Part shown: positions 10,504-22,800 of the stretch, one piece after another
Layout of the letters: every line of letters begins with the position of its first letter
How positions within the stretch are numbered: the first letter of the stretch is position 1
DNA from: Pararge aegeria
Lineage: Eukaryota > Arthropoda > Insecta > Lepidoptera > Nymphalidae
Reading direction: 5' to 3'
Assembly (NCBI RefSeq): GCF_905163445.1
Contig: NC_053197.1
Coordinates: 12,400,001 to 12,464,000 of the forward strand
Length of the DNA: 64,000 nt
Program-made: the position numbers and the translations under genes
The notes under the pieces: model-generated
Database searches by the model: none
What the model was told of the DNA's origin: nothing
The model's input: only the letters and a program-made list of their open reading frames with translations

Positions 10504-13500
10504 TACAGAGGCCCAAGTATTAACAATAACATTTGAATAGGAATCCATCGAGTATTATAATAGTGAATATTGAAACTAATGCTGCCGATCGAAACTTATA
10601 ATAGGGGGACTATCATTTTAGTGAATGTAGGATACGTCCTATAAATATAGGTGACATCAATTCTGATTAAATTGATTTTAGATCAAAGGACAGTGTTTAA
10701 ATCTATTAATAATGTATTTGTTTCTAAAATATTTGCTGCTGCCCACGTTCTTAGATGCCTTTATTAGGGTTTTTCTATGAATCTAGTGCAAATAGTTTTT
10801 TTTTTTGGATAAAATGAATCCTTTTTTACTTTCCGTCCTCTCAACTAATAAAACTCTATACGAAATAAAAATGATTAGTTGTAAAGTTAGGGCGCAAAAG
10901 AAGGGCAAATAAACATACACACTTTCGCATTGGTCGCATGGTATGGATTGCACTAGCTGCGAGTAATGCATGTTCTAAAAAAGTCACTATGGGGTGACCT
11001 CCAACTTTTTATGACTACACCCTAAAGGCATAACCTTTAAACTCAAAAAGGTAATTAGTTGGCACGGTGTAAGTTTTAAGAAAATATACATACCTACCTC
11101 TGCAAGGGTTGCCATACACATAAAGTATACATATACATATACAGGAAATAGTCTATAGGTAGTTAGTTTTCCTATAGTTGGTAAACTAAAGTTTGGAAGA
11201 CAGATCTTATCTGCAATTAGCACGGTAAATTTAATAAGTAATAATACTATGGCAATTACTAGGTAATAATAGTAATACTTTGGTAGCTACGACGTCGGTT
11301 TAGCAAATATATATGATAGGTACCAAAACTAAAGTTGCATTTCTGGGAGATTCTGGTTCAGTTTTCACGATTGTTCTGAAACTTTTAGGCAATACATACG
11401 TCCCGCAAAATAGGATTTTTGGTCACCCTATGGCATAACATTCACCACCCCCGCAGAATTCGGGTGTAGGTATTATTTTTATTTGGAGTTATTGTGGTGA
11501 AAAACGTTTGATTTCTATGGACAATAGGGTTCTCCTGATCCCCTGCCAATTAAGATCGGACACGGTGGTCACGTTGTGTCAAAGTTGGGCATAATTTTTT
11601 GTGCTTTGTCGCGTTATGGATAGGCCGATCAATCTCTTCTATTATTGATGCGTATGTAACCTATATTTGATCGCATAATATATAATATATTTATTTTGTT
11701 TAATATCAGTAAATATTCATTGGATTTTTTATTACATTATTCTATGTCTCGCATCATAACTCGCATTAACTATGGCGTGTAACGTAATGTTTTATAGTCT
11801 TTAATTTTAATGAATGAGCAAAAATATCAAAATCATATTTATCAAATTACGTATCACGTACCATTTTCAGAATACTACATTAGTTATGCAAGAAATAAAT
11901 TTTTGATAAATAAAATCGAATATAAATGGTTTTAGAGTAGTTAAATTATGCCTAAAGTATTATGACTATACCGTACCTATTACATATTTTGAATTGAGAC
12001 ACAGCTAACCGGCTGAACAGAAACCTTTTACCAGAATGATGATAGAGCCAAATTAAGTGATCGTAAAAATGGTAGGTAATAAACTTCGGTCCCTGCGAAA
12101 AACTTTTCATATTTATATCAAATAATACAAAATAGAGAATCATGATGTACAAGTTACTTTAACGACGCCATGCACAGTGTTAACATTCCGCCAGTTGCCA
12201 GGACAAAATATAATTAATAATTTATGCGGCGACGGTCGAAAACTTCTAACACACAAGTTACTCGTACCAAAAAGCTATGCGCCCAATTCCCTTACAAGCG
12301 GGAGACGATATACAAAACATCCTCTTCTCTCATAATACTGGACCACGGGGTCCGTTAATAAAACTATACGGAATTTTTTTATACATTGCATTAAATAAAT
12401 GTGCGTGATATTTCTTTGTATTATTTATCACTCTATGGTCGTTTCTTCATTTCTGAAAATCGTATTTATGGTGACATGTGAGTTTTGTTACAGATAGGTT
12501 CATTGTTCCTTGAGCTCGCTAGGTACACAAACATAAACAACTTAAATTAATTTTCAAGAGATTTTTCTAACATTACTGCCATTATATAATAGGAGGAGGG
12601 TTTTCTGTATGCTAATACTTTATATTGGTCAGTCAGGGTTTCACAAAAATGAGTGTCGTCGTAGTTACTGTGTTAAAGTAGAGTTTTTCCACGTCATTAT
12701 TAATTATTTAGCATTTGTTTACTGGGCTATAGCGTTGTCTACTTCCAGGCGTGTTGCTTGATGCTCGTGACCTTTTCGCTCACGAAAAAACATAGCAGAT
12801 TTAACTGTCACGCCTCGATGTAGTAACGAGCTAATTTAAACTTTTCGGTTGTCTCTTAAAGGGGGAGAACACCCCTACGTCGTCACCTGAGGCGTTCGAG
12901 ACTAGACATGAGTTTACAATAAAACGTGTGTAATATATCAGTCAACATCTGGAATATATGTGCTTGAAACTAAAATTTTTATCTTGACGGTCAAATAGAA
13001 ACACGTATTTAACTGTCGTTAATATTGTTACATACTTGCTTATTGCCACGTAATAAGTACCACTCGATTAACAGTCAACTTGTCAAGATATTTTATACGT
13101 AAAATATACTTTATATAAAAGATATTGTGTTTTAACTAAAGGTCCATTTTGCAATTTTTCCATGTTACTATGATTTTATATATTATTTAAATATGACTGA
13201 CTCTATTGTTTTTTAAAAGAAACAATAGAAGTACTAAGGTTTCAGATTTTAATATGTCTAAGTACCTGCTACAGGTTACAATGTAATGCTATAGTAATAT
13301 ACAATAGTTTAAGAACTGTTATATTTAGCACAATTGCTCCGAAATTTTGATTTTATATATTGGTCCCCACTCCCCCTATTGTTACTTATAATTATTTTGG
13401 ATTGCCTTACTGACAAACACCATCCGTTTAGAAGTAATACTGTTTAAATTTAATATCACCTTCAATTCAATTTAGTTCACAAAAGGATAGCTAAACTGTA

Positions 13501-13870
13501 AGGAATGATAAATAATTTGTAAGTTCTCACATAATTTCAACCATTTACAAAAGTGGATAATGCCCACATATTACAACCGGTGTTACCAATAAATCACCGT
13601 TTTACACCGAATATTGTATGTGGGTGTATTTATTGTATAGCGCATGTGATGACCAGTGCCCAGTCCCGAGCGGGGGTGGGGCTACCTAAATTTTGTCGAC
13701 AAATCTACTTTCACGGCGTAAACCGATAGGGTTCGATCCGATAGGCGATCGCTCACTACTACACTTTTATAAATACATACGTAGGTACAGTTTAGTTGTC
13801 TCACACTATTATTCTGATAGTCTTAATACAAATATGTTCCTTTAAGGAAATTGATTTAATATTTAAATTT
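10504..13870. other. Non-coding AT-rich stretch
   Basis: I see no exon, tRNA or well-bounded repeat. Open frames are short and look random. The segment around 13640-13750 is locally richer in G+C but has no interpretable structure. Confidence 0.45.
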
Positions 13871-13873
13871 TAA

Positions 13874-14110
13874 GCAGTAATATCGCATTGGGCAGGATCT
13901 TGACTTTCCTTTGGGGGGGCCGAGTTCGAATCTCAGCTCGAATCCACCTCTGAGGAAACCTGCATGCCTTAGCGTTCTACATAATGTTGTCAAAAGTGTG
14001 TCAACTCCACCAATCCGCACAAGGCCAGCGTGGTGGACTACGGCCTTATCCCCTTCTCAGTGTGGGAGACCCATGCTCTGTAGTGGGCTCGTAATGAGTT
14101 GATGTGATGG
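13874..14110 (+). mobile_element. SINE family A copy, plus orientation
   Basis: It has the box B-like 'gagttcgaatctcag', the 'gaggaaacctgcatgcc' block, the 'ccagcgtggtggacta' block and the 3' end 'gtaatgagttgatgtgatgg'. The central part, present in other copies, is deleted between 'tccacctc' and 'tgaggaaacc'. Confidence 0.85.
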
Positions 14111-16085
14111 TGTTCTCTTTGATCGGCTTGCATTAAAACATTGATTATTGTCTTATGTCTATGGAGTCATTTTGTTTCAAATATGGCGGGATAAAATAAG
14201 ATAGAAGGAGATCTTTTCCGATAACTTTTGCTCCATAAAGTATAGCAGCCTCATTCACAATCAGTGCAAATTCTAAAACAGTAAACAACATCTTTTACCA
14301 TAGGTGCTATTTTTTGAACATGACATTTAAATGGATTTTCCTTACACACACGAAATATTATTATTTATTATTATATACATTAAACATTAAATAAATAACT
14401 TTAAACAGTGGAGGGGTAATTACTAACACCTTGTTATTTAATGTGCTAGAGAACGGAAGGAAAGACATCAGTTTGAAAGGAAGCGATTAAAAAAAAACAA
14501 AACCATTTGCCACGAGCCACGGCGTCGTGTCGCCTAAATAAATCTCTCAAAAAAACAAAACTTTCATCAATACGACACATTTACATAATAAACCCCCTAA
14601 ACAAACCCAGGTACGTCATGTAAACAAAGCGGTCGAATCACGTAGTTTTTTTTTGCGCTGTATTAATTTAGTACTCGGGTTACAATCAACCCCCGTACTG
14701 TAAATTATAAGAAAGTACGTCCTACTTTCATCACAAAGAGATTGAAGGAAAAATATAATAATAAAAGCGTACGGAATGTAAGGGAGTCCGCATAGTACTT
14801 ATGTAAAATTAGCTCCGTACCTCGCCGGCTTTGATGTGCCCACCAATTGTATAAGTCTTGAATATGAAAGTGCCTTTATAATTTCGCGGGCGCCGATGTT
14901 CGGTGTCGACTTATTTATTAGGCAATTAAACGTATGTATATAGAGCATGTAATTGCTGGGATTTGTACATAAGGCATGCGTTTGAACATGAGAGCACTGC
15001 CAGAGTATGGCGACCAGTTACGCGACGCGGAAAATTTAACTAAGATGTCTGAGGCAAGCGTATTCTGTGCGAAGGATAGCTTATTTTAGTTAATAATGCA
15101 ATGTAAGCAATTTTTGTTAGTTTTAGTTTATGAGATTTGCAAAAACTTAATGTTATACCTAATTATTAAAGCAAAAGTAGTTAATTGATAAATTTTATCA
15201 TTTCTATTTTTCGAAAGAAAATAACTTTAATTTAATTTAATTTCAACTTTATTGAACTGAAACTAACTTGAAATTATAAAAACATAACTAATCGAATAAC
15301 AGAGAATAATGAGATATACTAACATGATATCTATAGGTAAATATAATACCGTATACCGCAACAAAACGACTTCCAAACCACACAAAAAACAAGAAATAGA
15401 TCGCTTGGCTGATGGGCATAAGCTTGCAGCTTCCTAGCAGCTTCTAAAGCTTAGGTGTCCTTACCGTAAGGCCTTAGTAGTATTCTACTTTGTATAAAAA
15501 ATGCAGCCATTTTAAAATATTTTAGAAACGATTCACTAATTACATAATCACGACTATCAAAAATACAGGCGGTAACGCAACGCCATAAAAACGGCTTCTC
15601 CATTCAACCGTTCAATTATAATCATTTTAACCAAGTCAAAACATCAGATAAGTCGGACACATCTGTTATACAGATTACCTTATACTTGTACCAACAAAGG
15701 CGAAATAACCCTCTCAATACAAACCGCAAAAGCGAGACGGTCATTATAGGCATTGTATGGTGGTCACCACAACTGACACCTTAAGTTTGCCGACCGTGAC
15801 TGAGACAAGATATAATTAAATGTAATTTAGCACTCGAAGGGTTGAAAGCATGAAAGTGTCATTGCCCATATGTCGCTTGAATTTGGACTGAAGTAATTGG
15901 CCTTCGATTGAATGCCTTTTCAACTGCTAAGCGTGAGCGCTAACCTGTTCTTTCAAATAAAATTGTTCAGATGTTTAAATAAATTTAGCAGGAATTTTCT
16001 TTGTGGTGACCTATTTAAGTTATTTTACTTACAATCCACTGCTCATATTTTATCCTTAACATGAAAGCGCCGTATGATATATAAT
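14111..16085. other. Non-coding stretch
   Basis: AT-rich sequence with no convincing open frame or repeat boundary. Nothing annotatable was seen. Confidence 0.45.
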
Positions 16086-16099
16086 GTTATTCCCTGAAT

Positions 16100-16350
16100 A
16101 GCATTTAAATAAATAATAATTATAAATATACTACCACAACAAACCAAAGTTTGTATTATGGGCACAAAGATGACTAATGAATATTTTATGAAAAATACAT
16201 ATACATAAATACTTAGAATATACAGATAAACACCTTGACATTGAAAAACATTCATGTTCATTACAAACATTTTCCAGTAGTGGGAATCGAACCTACCAGT
16301 AGTGGGAAGGCCTTGGACTCATGAATTAGGGTCGCTGCCTATTGTATCTA
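16100..16350 (-). mobile_element. SINE family F copy 1
   Basis: The minus-strand tRNA-like head is marked by 'gtgggaatcgaacc' and 'ggccttggactcatgaatta'. The body, with 'gggcacaaagatgactaatgaa' and 'catttta', matches copies at 45275-45535 and 46005-46272. In this copy the 'ccagtagtggga' stretch is duplicated locally. Confidence 0.8.
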
Positions 16351-16690
16351 AACGTTTTTTTTTAATATTCTTATTCGTCCGATTTTATCTCTTTCACACT
16401 ATCCGAATTGGGATTATCCTTATATCAACAATCTATTTTACCTCCAGCCCTTTTCCTCTAATAAGAAAAAAGTTTCCACGAATTTTTGCCGTCTTTAGTA
16501 TTTCGAATCGGTAACTACTCCTAAAAATTTTAACCTAGCTACAGATTCCAAAAACATTCTGAGAAATTAAACGAAATTGTTTGTCTTCTGCAGTACGGCA
16601 TAGAGAACTGTCTTTTTTTGAATTGTTGGATATTTTCATTTTATTGCAATTATTGTAATACCCATTTTCAATAATACTACCTCTTTCTAG

Positions 16691-16867
16691 CGGATGCGGA
16701 CAGCGCGGCAGAAGGCGGTGGGTCGCCTACACCCGGTGTCCCCGCGGACACGCTTACCTGTGGAGCGTGCCGCAGAGCCTTCGCCCTGGCAGACATCGTG
16801 CGGTTCATACAGCACAAGGTCTCCTCCTGTGATAAAGATCTGACGTCCTACCACTGCTACAGTGCAG
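16691..16867 (+). CDS. BCL11: BCL11 coding exon with the N-terminal CCHC finger
   Basis: The acceptor is a pyrimidine-rich run ending TTCTAG, and the donor is GCAG|GTAAGA. The exon encodes a Gly/Ser/Pro-rich lead and then TCGAC, FALADIVRFIQHK and SSC, the CCHC finger seen in BCL11 proteins (human: TCGQC..FPLGDILIFIEHK..C). It is 177 nt, divisible by three and phase 1 at both ends. It is clearly richer in G+C than its surroundings. Confidence 0.93.
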
Positions 16868-19800
16868 GTAAGAGGGTCAACTAACTTCGGTAGCTAATGA
16901 TGCTTAGCGCTACAGTTGTGAAAGCGCAATTGACTTCACAAATTGTATTGACATGATTTAAACTATCAAGATAAAAATTAATGATACTCAACTTCATAAT
17001 TTTTTTAGGTAACAACGCGAAAAATGCAACTACTACACAACTGTTATCTTAGTCCTTATTTCCTGAACGACATTCAATTAATCAATTAACTTCCTTTAGG
17101 TAGACCATTTTTTCATTCGTAATGCCTCCTGTTTAGAAAGTAGATTTTGCTGAAAATAAGCTGGCAAGAAACTTTTATTGTTTGCATTTTTCACTACTAA
17201 ACAAAGCAAAATCCTATAAACTTAAAAATGTGGAACACAATATTTATATTATATATAGTATATATATAGTAATCAGCCTTTAACATAAATAATTTGGTAT
17301 CTATATTTCTACACAGGTCCAAATTCAGACCAAGAAGATGGATCTAGACCAGGTCACGTGGTAACTGGTAATTCCAGTGGCCGAAGACCGTCACTGCTCA
17401 CAGCTCGAAGGCCTCCCAGCAGCAGGGTGCACACACCCCCGTTGGTCAGCCCTTCGATAGCCCCACCTGATCTTCTTGAAGACGGTGGTGCTTCCAGTAC
17501 ACCAAAACGGCTATTACATGGTAAATATTATTTCAAGTATCTTGAAGCTTACTTGCAAAAATTTATTTAATTTGATTCGTTATTAACTTATTGACTCTAA
17601 CTTTTTAATTATCCTTTCGTAATTTTATACATTCAATACTTATTATGCATAATTGTTAATAGAAGCCGACCATGGTGCGTCTACGCCTAAAAGAAGAGCA
17701 TCAACATCGCCTATGCCTTCAAGTTCCCCTGATGAAGACATCAAACCTAAGATCAAACAAGAACACATGGACACTACGGGTTCTCCTGAAGATCAAAAGA
17801 AGTCTAGAACTGAAGTTGCTGACGCTGAATCCAACACAATGCATAGTGGTGAGTAGATTTATGATGCTTTCAATCATTAAATAGGTAAAAATTTAAAAAT
17901 ATGTGTTAAATAACAAGTAGAATGATGATTATATATAAAGAAATTTGATATTCAATCAGCACTGAAAGTTTTATGTTCATTTGTCCTAAAGTACATTGAG
18001 CACGAAAACATTCTGATTCTGAAAGTACGTCACGGAGGTGGACGTAATGGACGTGTGCAACGTTTTGAATCTCCCTAAAACAAAATAAATAAATAAATAA
18101 ATAAATAAAACAGATGATTATGTCTATATAGTTGTAAGAATATATTAAAATTTTTGGTAAGTTCCCTATGATAGCAATGTTTGGAATTCGATACAAATGG
18201 AAAATGAAAAAGGCAATGTTCACATCTTAGATCACGTTTGTTTGAAACGTTGATGTCATCGCGTTTTCTTTGTCTGGTATTTAGGATTTTATTAATGATT
18301 CCTGTCCACTGTCAGTTTCAAAGGATTTGGCCTTTGGAGACATTTTTATCATAACGTACAGCTTTTGTCCTTTATTGTGCAAGACGTTACACAACAACAA
18401 TACTAGCGGCCATTTATAGATTGCTGACGTCATCTTTCGATCATACATTTTGGATCGGAGCTAATTTTGTCACATCACTGGTACATTTGCACAAGGGTGT
18501 TTCCTTATTTTAAAAATAGTTATAAATAAGAAAGGAGTTAAATTTAAACTAGAAAAGTTACAAAAGCTCATCCTAAATATTTACCTAAAATATATTATTG
18601 ACCGGAAATTTTAAAGATAAAAATATTAATGTTAATATCAGATCAGATTGTTTTTATGACCGTTTGTATTTATAACCGATTACCTTGATAAAATCATAGG
18701 TTAAATCCTTTGGTAGTTAGCTAGAATCGTTAAATACAAAAGGAAGTAGAAACTTGGAACATCTGTATAGCGAACAATCTTGCGGGGGTGGTTCGAAAAA
18801 TAATCTATCCGAGAGCATAACCCTTTGTGCAAGCAGATGTGCCGTCATTTGACACTTTTGTATTAAACCGTTGCACAACAAAAGCTTTCTTAAGCCCGAA
18901 AATTGTACACCGTTCAAAATTTTCGACCCGCATTTTGTAAAATGCTTTGTGAACCACTAAAACTTTAAGCGTTAACAGTTAATTTAGACTTACCGTTTGT
19001 GCAGCATTATTGAAAATATGCTCTAGTATTTATATGGCAAACTCAATAATACATTCAGTATCCACTAAGTTTACTAGGGATCATAACTTAACTACTATAA
19101 AAGATAGAAAAACTAAGGGATGTTAAAATGGCAGATGAAATCGCTGTCACAATTTCGATGCCAATTGCGCTATCATCTAAATGTCAATTGCAGACTTTGC
19201 TTCAACACCAGTTGTTTCGGCTTATTGAGTTTATCCTAAACGTTGATATTAACCCCTTCGAGTGAGCTGTCAAACCAGCCATATTCAATAAAGTATGAGG
19301 GTCCCGTTATAGAAATATATTATATCATATTGAAATGATAACCAAAAACAAAACAATCGCACCTATAAATCTACTAAACTTTAAATTATTGTGACAATTA
19401 TGAATATAATTCTATTGGTGACAGTTGAATCCCGACCTCGTGCCAACGTTAAAAGGGATCTTAAATTAAATTATATTATTTTGTACATATTAATTAACCC
19501 CATCGCTTTATGGACAGATAAAGGGGATGCTTTTGAAGAAAAAAATTATTTGCATGAACGCACGATTGACGTGCGCTCATTGTTATCTAGTGCCTTTTGT
19601 GATGACCCTTATGTTAACCGTATACACAAGGTACAAAAGATCCAAGGTTTTGTATACCAGTAGATGAATATTAAGCAGTGTGATCTGATATATTTAAAGT
19701 TCAGTTTCGTAGAACAGATCATTGATATTAACGGCGTTCCGAAGACGATGGACTGCGATATTATAATTGTCAAAGATGCTACCGAAGCTCTATTGTCACA

Positions 19801-22800
19801 GGCGGCCTTTTTATAATTTTTCCAAAGATAAAAAATGTTTGGCGTGCTCCTGACACGTACGCGCACATGCGTTTGCCGTGACCTACGGAACTTCTTTGAC
19901 TGTGACACAATGGTCGAGGATATTTTTAGTTTTTGTACGGACGGGAAGGTAGTAAGTGGCGGGCTTTAAATAAGTGGGTTTTAATTTTAGATGTGACGTG
20001 TTGCTTTTCTATGTGAAAGGTGAGGGGAAGATTGTCTCGTGCCTATCGCGTGTCTTTCGACTTCGTGTTCATTATATTATATTTGGAAGTACATTACCAA
20101 AACGCACATACAGATGACATCACCGTATCAGTTTTTCAACAGCTTGTTCTTTTGTCTCTAATTTCTATATTTATTTTACATGTTGTTAAAGATTCAACAA
20201 TAGCTTGTCCTCTACAGTTTTATGTCCACAAGACATCTTTGCACTCATTACCATAAAAAATATGTACAAGAAACGATGGTCCACACTTATTTGTATCAAA
20301 ATAAATATTGAACCAGGTGTAAATTGAGTCCAGAGTTTTTGTTTGGGTTACAAATTAATGATGGATTGTTAAGCTAGGTATTTCATATTCAAATGATGTG
20401 GCTTGTTAAATATTAGTTAGAAATAGATTTCTGGTAGTGACCCAACGTTTCAAAGTTTAGTATTCCAAACCCCTTAGCATACGTAATCATTGTGAAGTAT
20501 TCGTGTTCGTATCGATTTCACTTTACCCCTCTCACAAGGTTCGTTGATAAAAATTATCCTTTTGAACTTGAATTATCACAGTCGACCGAGTCTAAAACGG
20601 TTGGTCAGTGGAGTCTAAACAACAAAGCTTTTTTACTTATTCGCTCATGCAAAATAAACGTCACCACAAAAGCCATACACCGGGCTCGGGGTTCAGATAA
20701 ATCTCTATATTTGTACACTAATTACGCATTCATAGACCGTTTCCATGATCGCCCCCGTAAATGATTTCTCGCTAAGTCCCGTCCAAGATATTTCCATATC
20801 AAGACATGTTTTCTTAAGGGTCGGCCACAAAGGGCCATCTCGACGCCCAATCTTTAATCCTATCTCGGGACCTTTGCGGGCAAATTTAAATTTCTTTAGA
20901 AATATCGTCCTTATTATGTATGTGCGGGTTTCTATTCCTTGTGACATTCGTGGGCGAGATAACGTAAGTTAAGTCCGAGAGGAGATTGTTGAGAAAAAAC
21001 TACCGCTGACTTACACTAGATCCGATCTCCCAAATTTGGGCTATTGAAATTTGACCTCAACGTAGGTGGTTATAAAACTCTATCTTGCTCGGATTTTTTA
21101 GGATTAGTACAACCTTATTTTGTATATGAGGTGATAAGTCTTTATGAAGGGTCAACCTTTTCTATAGTGGAGCTCACCCTTTTAGTGAAAAGAGTCCGTT
21201 GATAGCTGATTTAGGAATAGTGATAATGCATTCACTGTGTGTAAATATATCATAGATTTACTCTATGATAGATTGCTTTCCAGCCAAATAAGGGTTGGAT
21301 AGCACCAAAAGATGTATATCAATGGTTTTTTAGTTGTCAATATCATAAAGGGGTGGCATACCTAGGTCCCCTAGGTTAGGAATTTTATTAGGAACGCTAG
21401 CTGTCGAAACGTGTAGCATTGCTAGATTGAATATCTGTAATATTTGCTTTGTGTTTTGGTGATGGGGTTTCATACATTGACTGGGTTGACCTAGAGAATT
21501 TGTTGATTAAAATTGTGATTTTGATTGATGTCTCGGGGTCGTAATACATAAAAGTATTTTGATTATTTAATATCCAAGTTAATTTATGACAAAACTCACA
21601 GGTTATATTAAAGTCAAAGTCAAAAATATCTTTATTCAAGTAAGCCTATAGCGCACTTTTGATGCGTATATTACATGAGAATTGCACGGTAGTGAGATGA
21701 TGGGGATAACCATATTTTTTTTTTAATCAGTTAGATTTAAAAAAAAATTGTAATAATATTTTAAAATTAATTAAAATCAATTTCTGATCAAAATAAAATC
21801 CGTTATGTACTTTTCTATTAAGTTTGACTCTTTTATCCAACTTTTTAAGTTAGCAGATTTTCTTAATTTTATGCATTCAAATTTGAGTGCAGTTTCTTGG
21901 CAGATATGAATATTGGCAGATGTGCATGTTGCTTGTATTCCGTATGCTTTTTGATATTCGAACTCCCATTTTAGTTAACCATGGTTAAGTTTTACCAACC
22001 TACAATTATTTGCCAATTGGTAATAATCAATATCCCATTTTACCCGACCGATAATGGCCACGGTGGTCCATGCCCAGAGATTTTCCAACTGTGCGGAAGA
22101 TTTTATAGTGCACATGTGTATGTGCAAACCATAGCATTGAGAACATACAGAATCCGTGTAAGTGACTAATATTGAAGCATCAAAAACCATTCCACTTTAG
22201 TAGTGTTTCTCGAATAGGCGGTTAGTCACTACATTCATTTAGCAGTTGACAGTAGTTATTTTGCCTCTAATGATCTTAAAGTTTACCTTAAATTAGGAAA
22301 ATGACAAAAGTTTGTGAGCTAGCAATATTCCAGTGAGACGTATTTGGGACACCTTCTCTGTTTTTGGACACAATGTACTGCATGCAACAATGGCTGAATC
22401 AGGATTCAGTATAAAGGACTACGTTATCGATAAAAAAGCTTGGGTGTGAATTATTGCTCTAACCAGGTTGCTCTTCTAATAATTTTAAATGACATTGTGA
22501 GATGGTGATAGCAAAAATAACACCCGGCTAAGTTTTTTGTGGGCTTCTTCTTAGACCAGGACGCGTTTGGAACCCTCGTAGCTTTAGTTTTAAGTTTAAG
22601 AATGTGGTTATCGCCATCATCTCACTACGGTGTAATTCTTATGTACGCATCAAAAGTGAAAAAGAAAGATATTTTTGACTTTGACTTTGTATGTGCTAAT
22701 TCTGTGATACAAAAACAAGTGCATTATTTATTCCCTCACTCTCATAGCCCGTAATTATTGTATATATTAATAACTTGGCTTGACTCGGGGATAGAACCCA

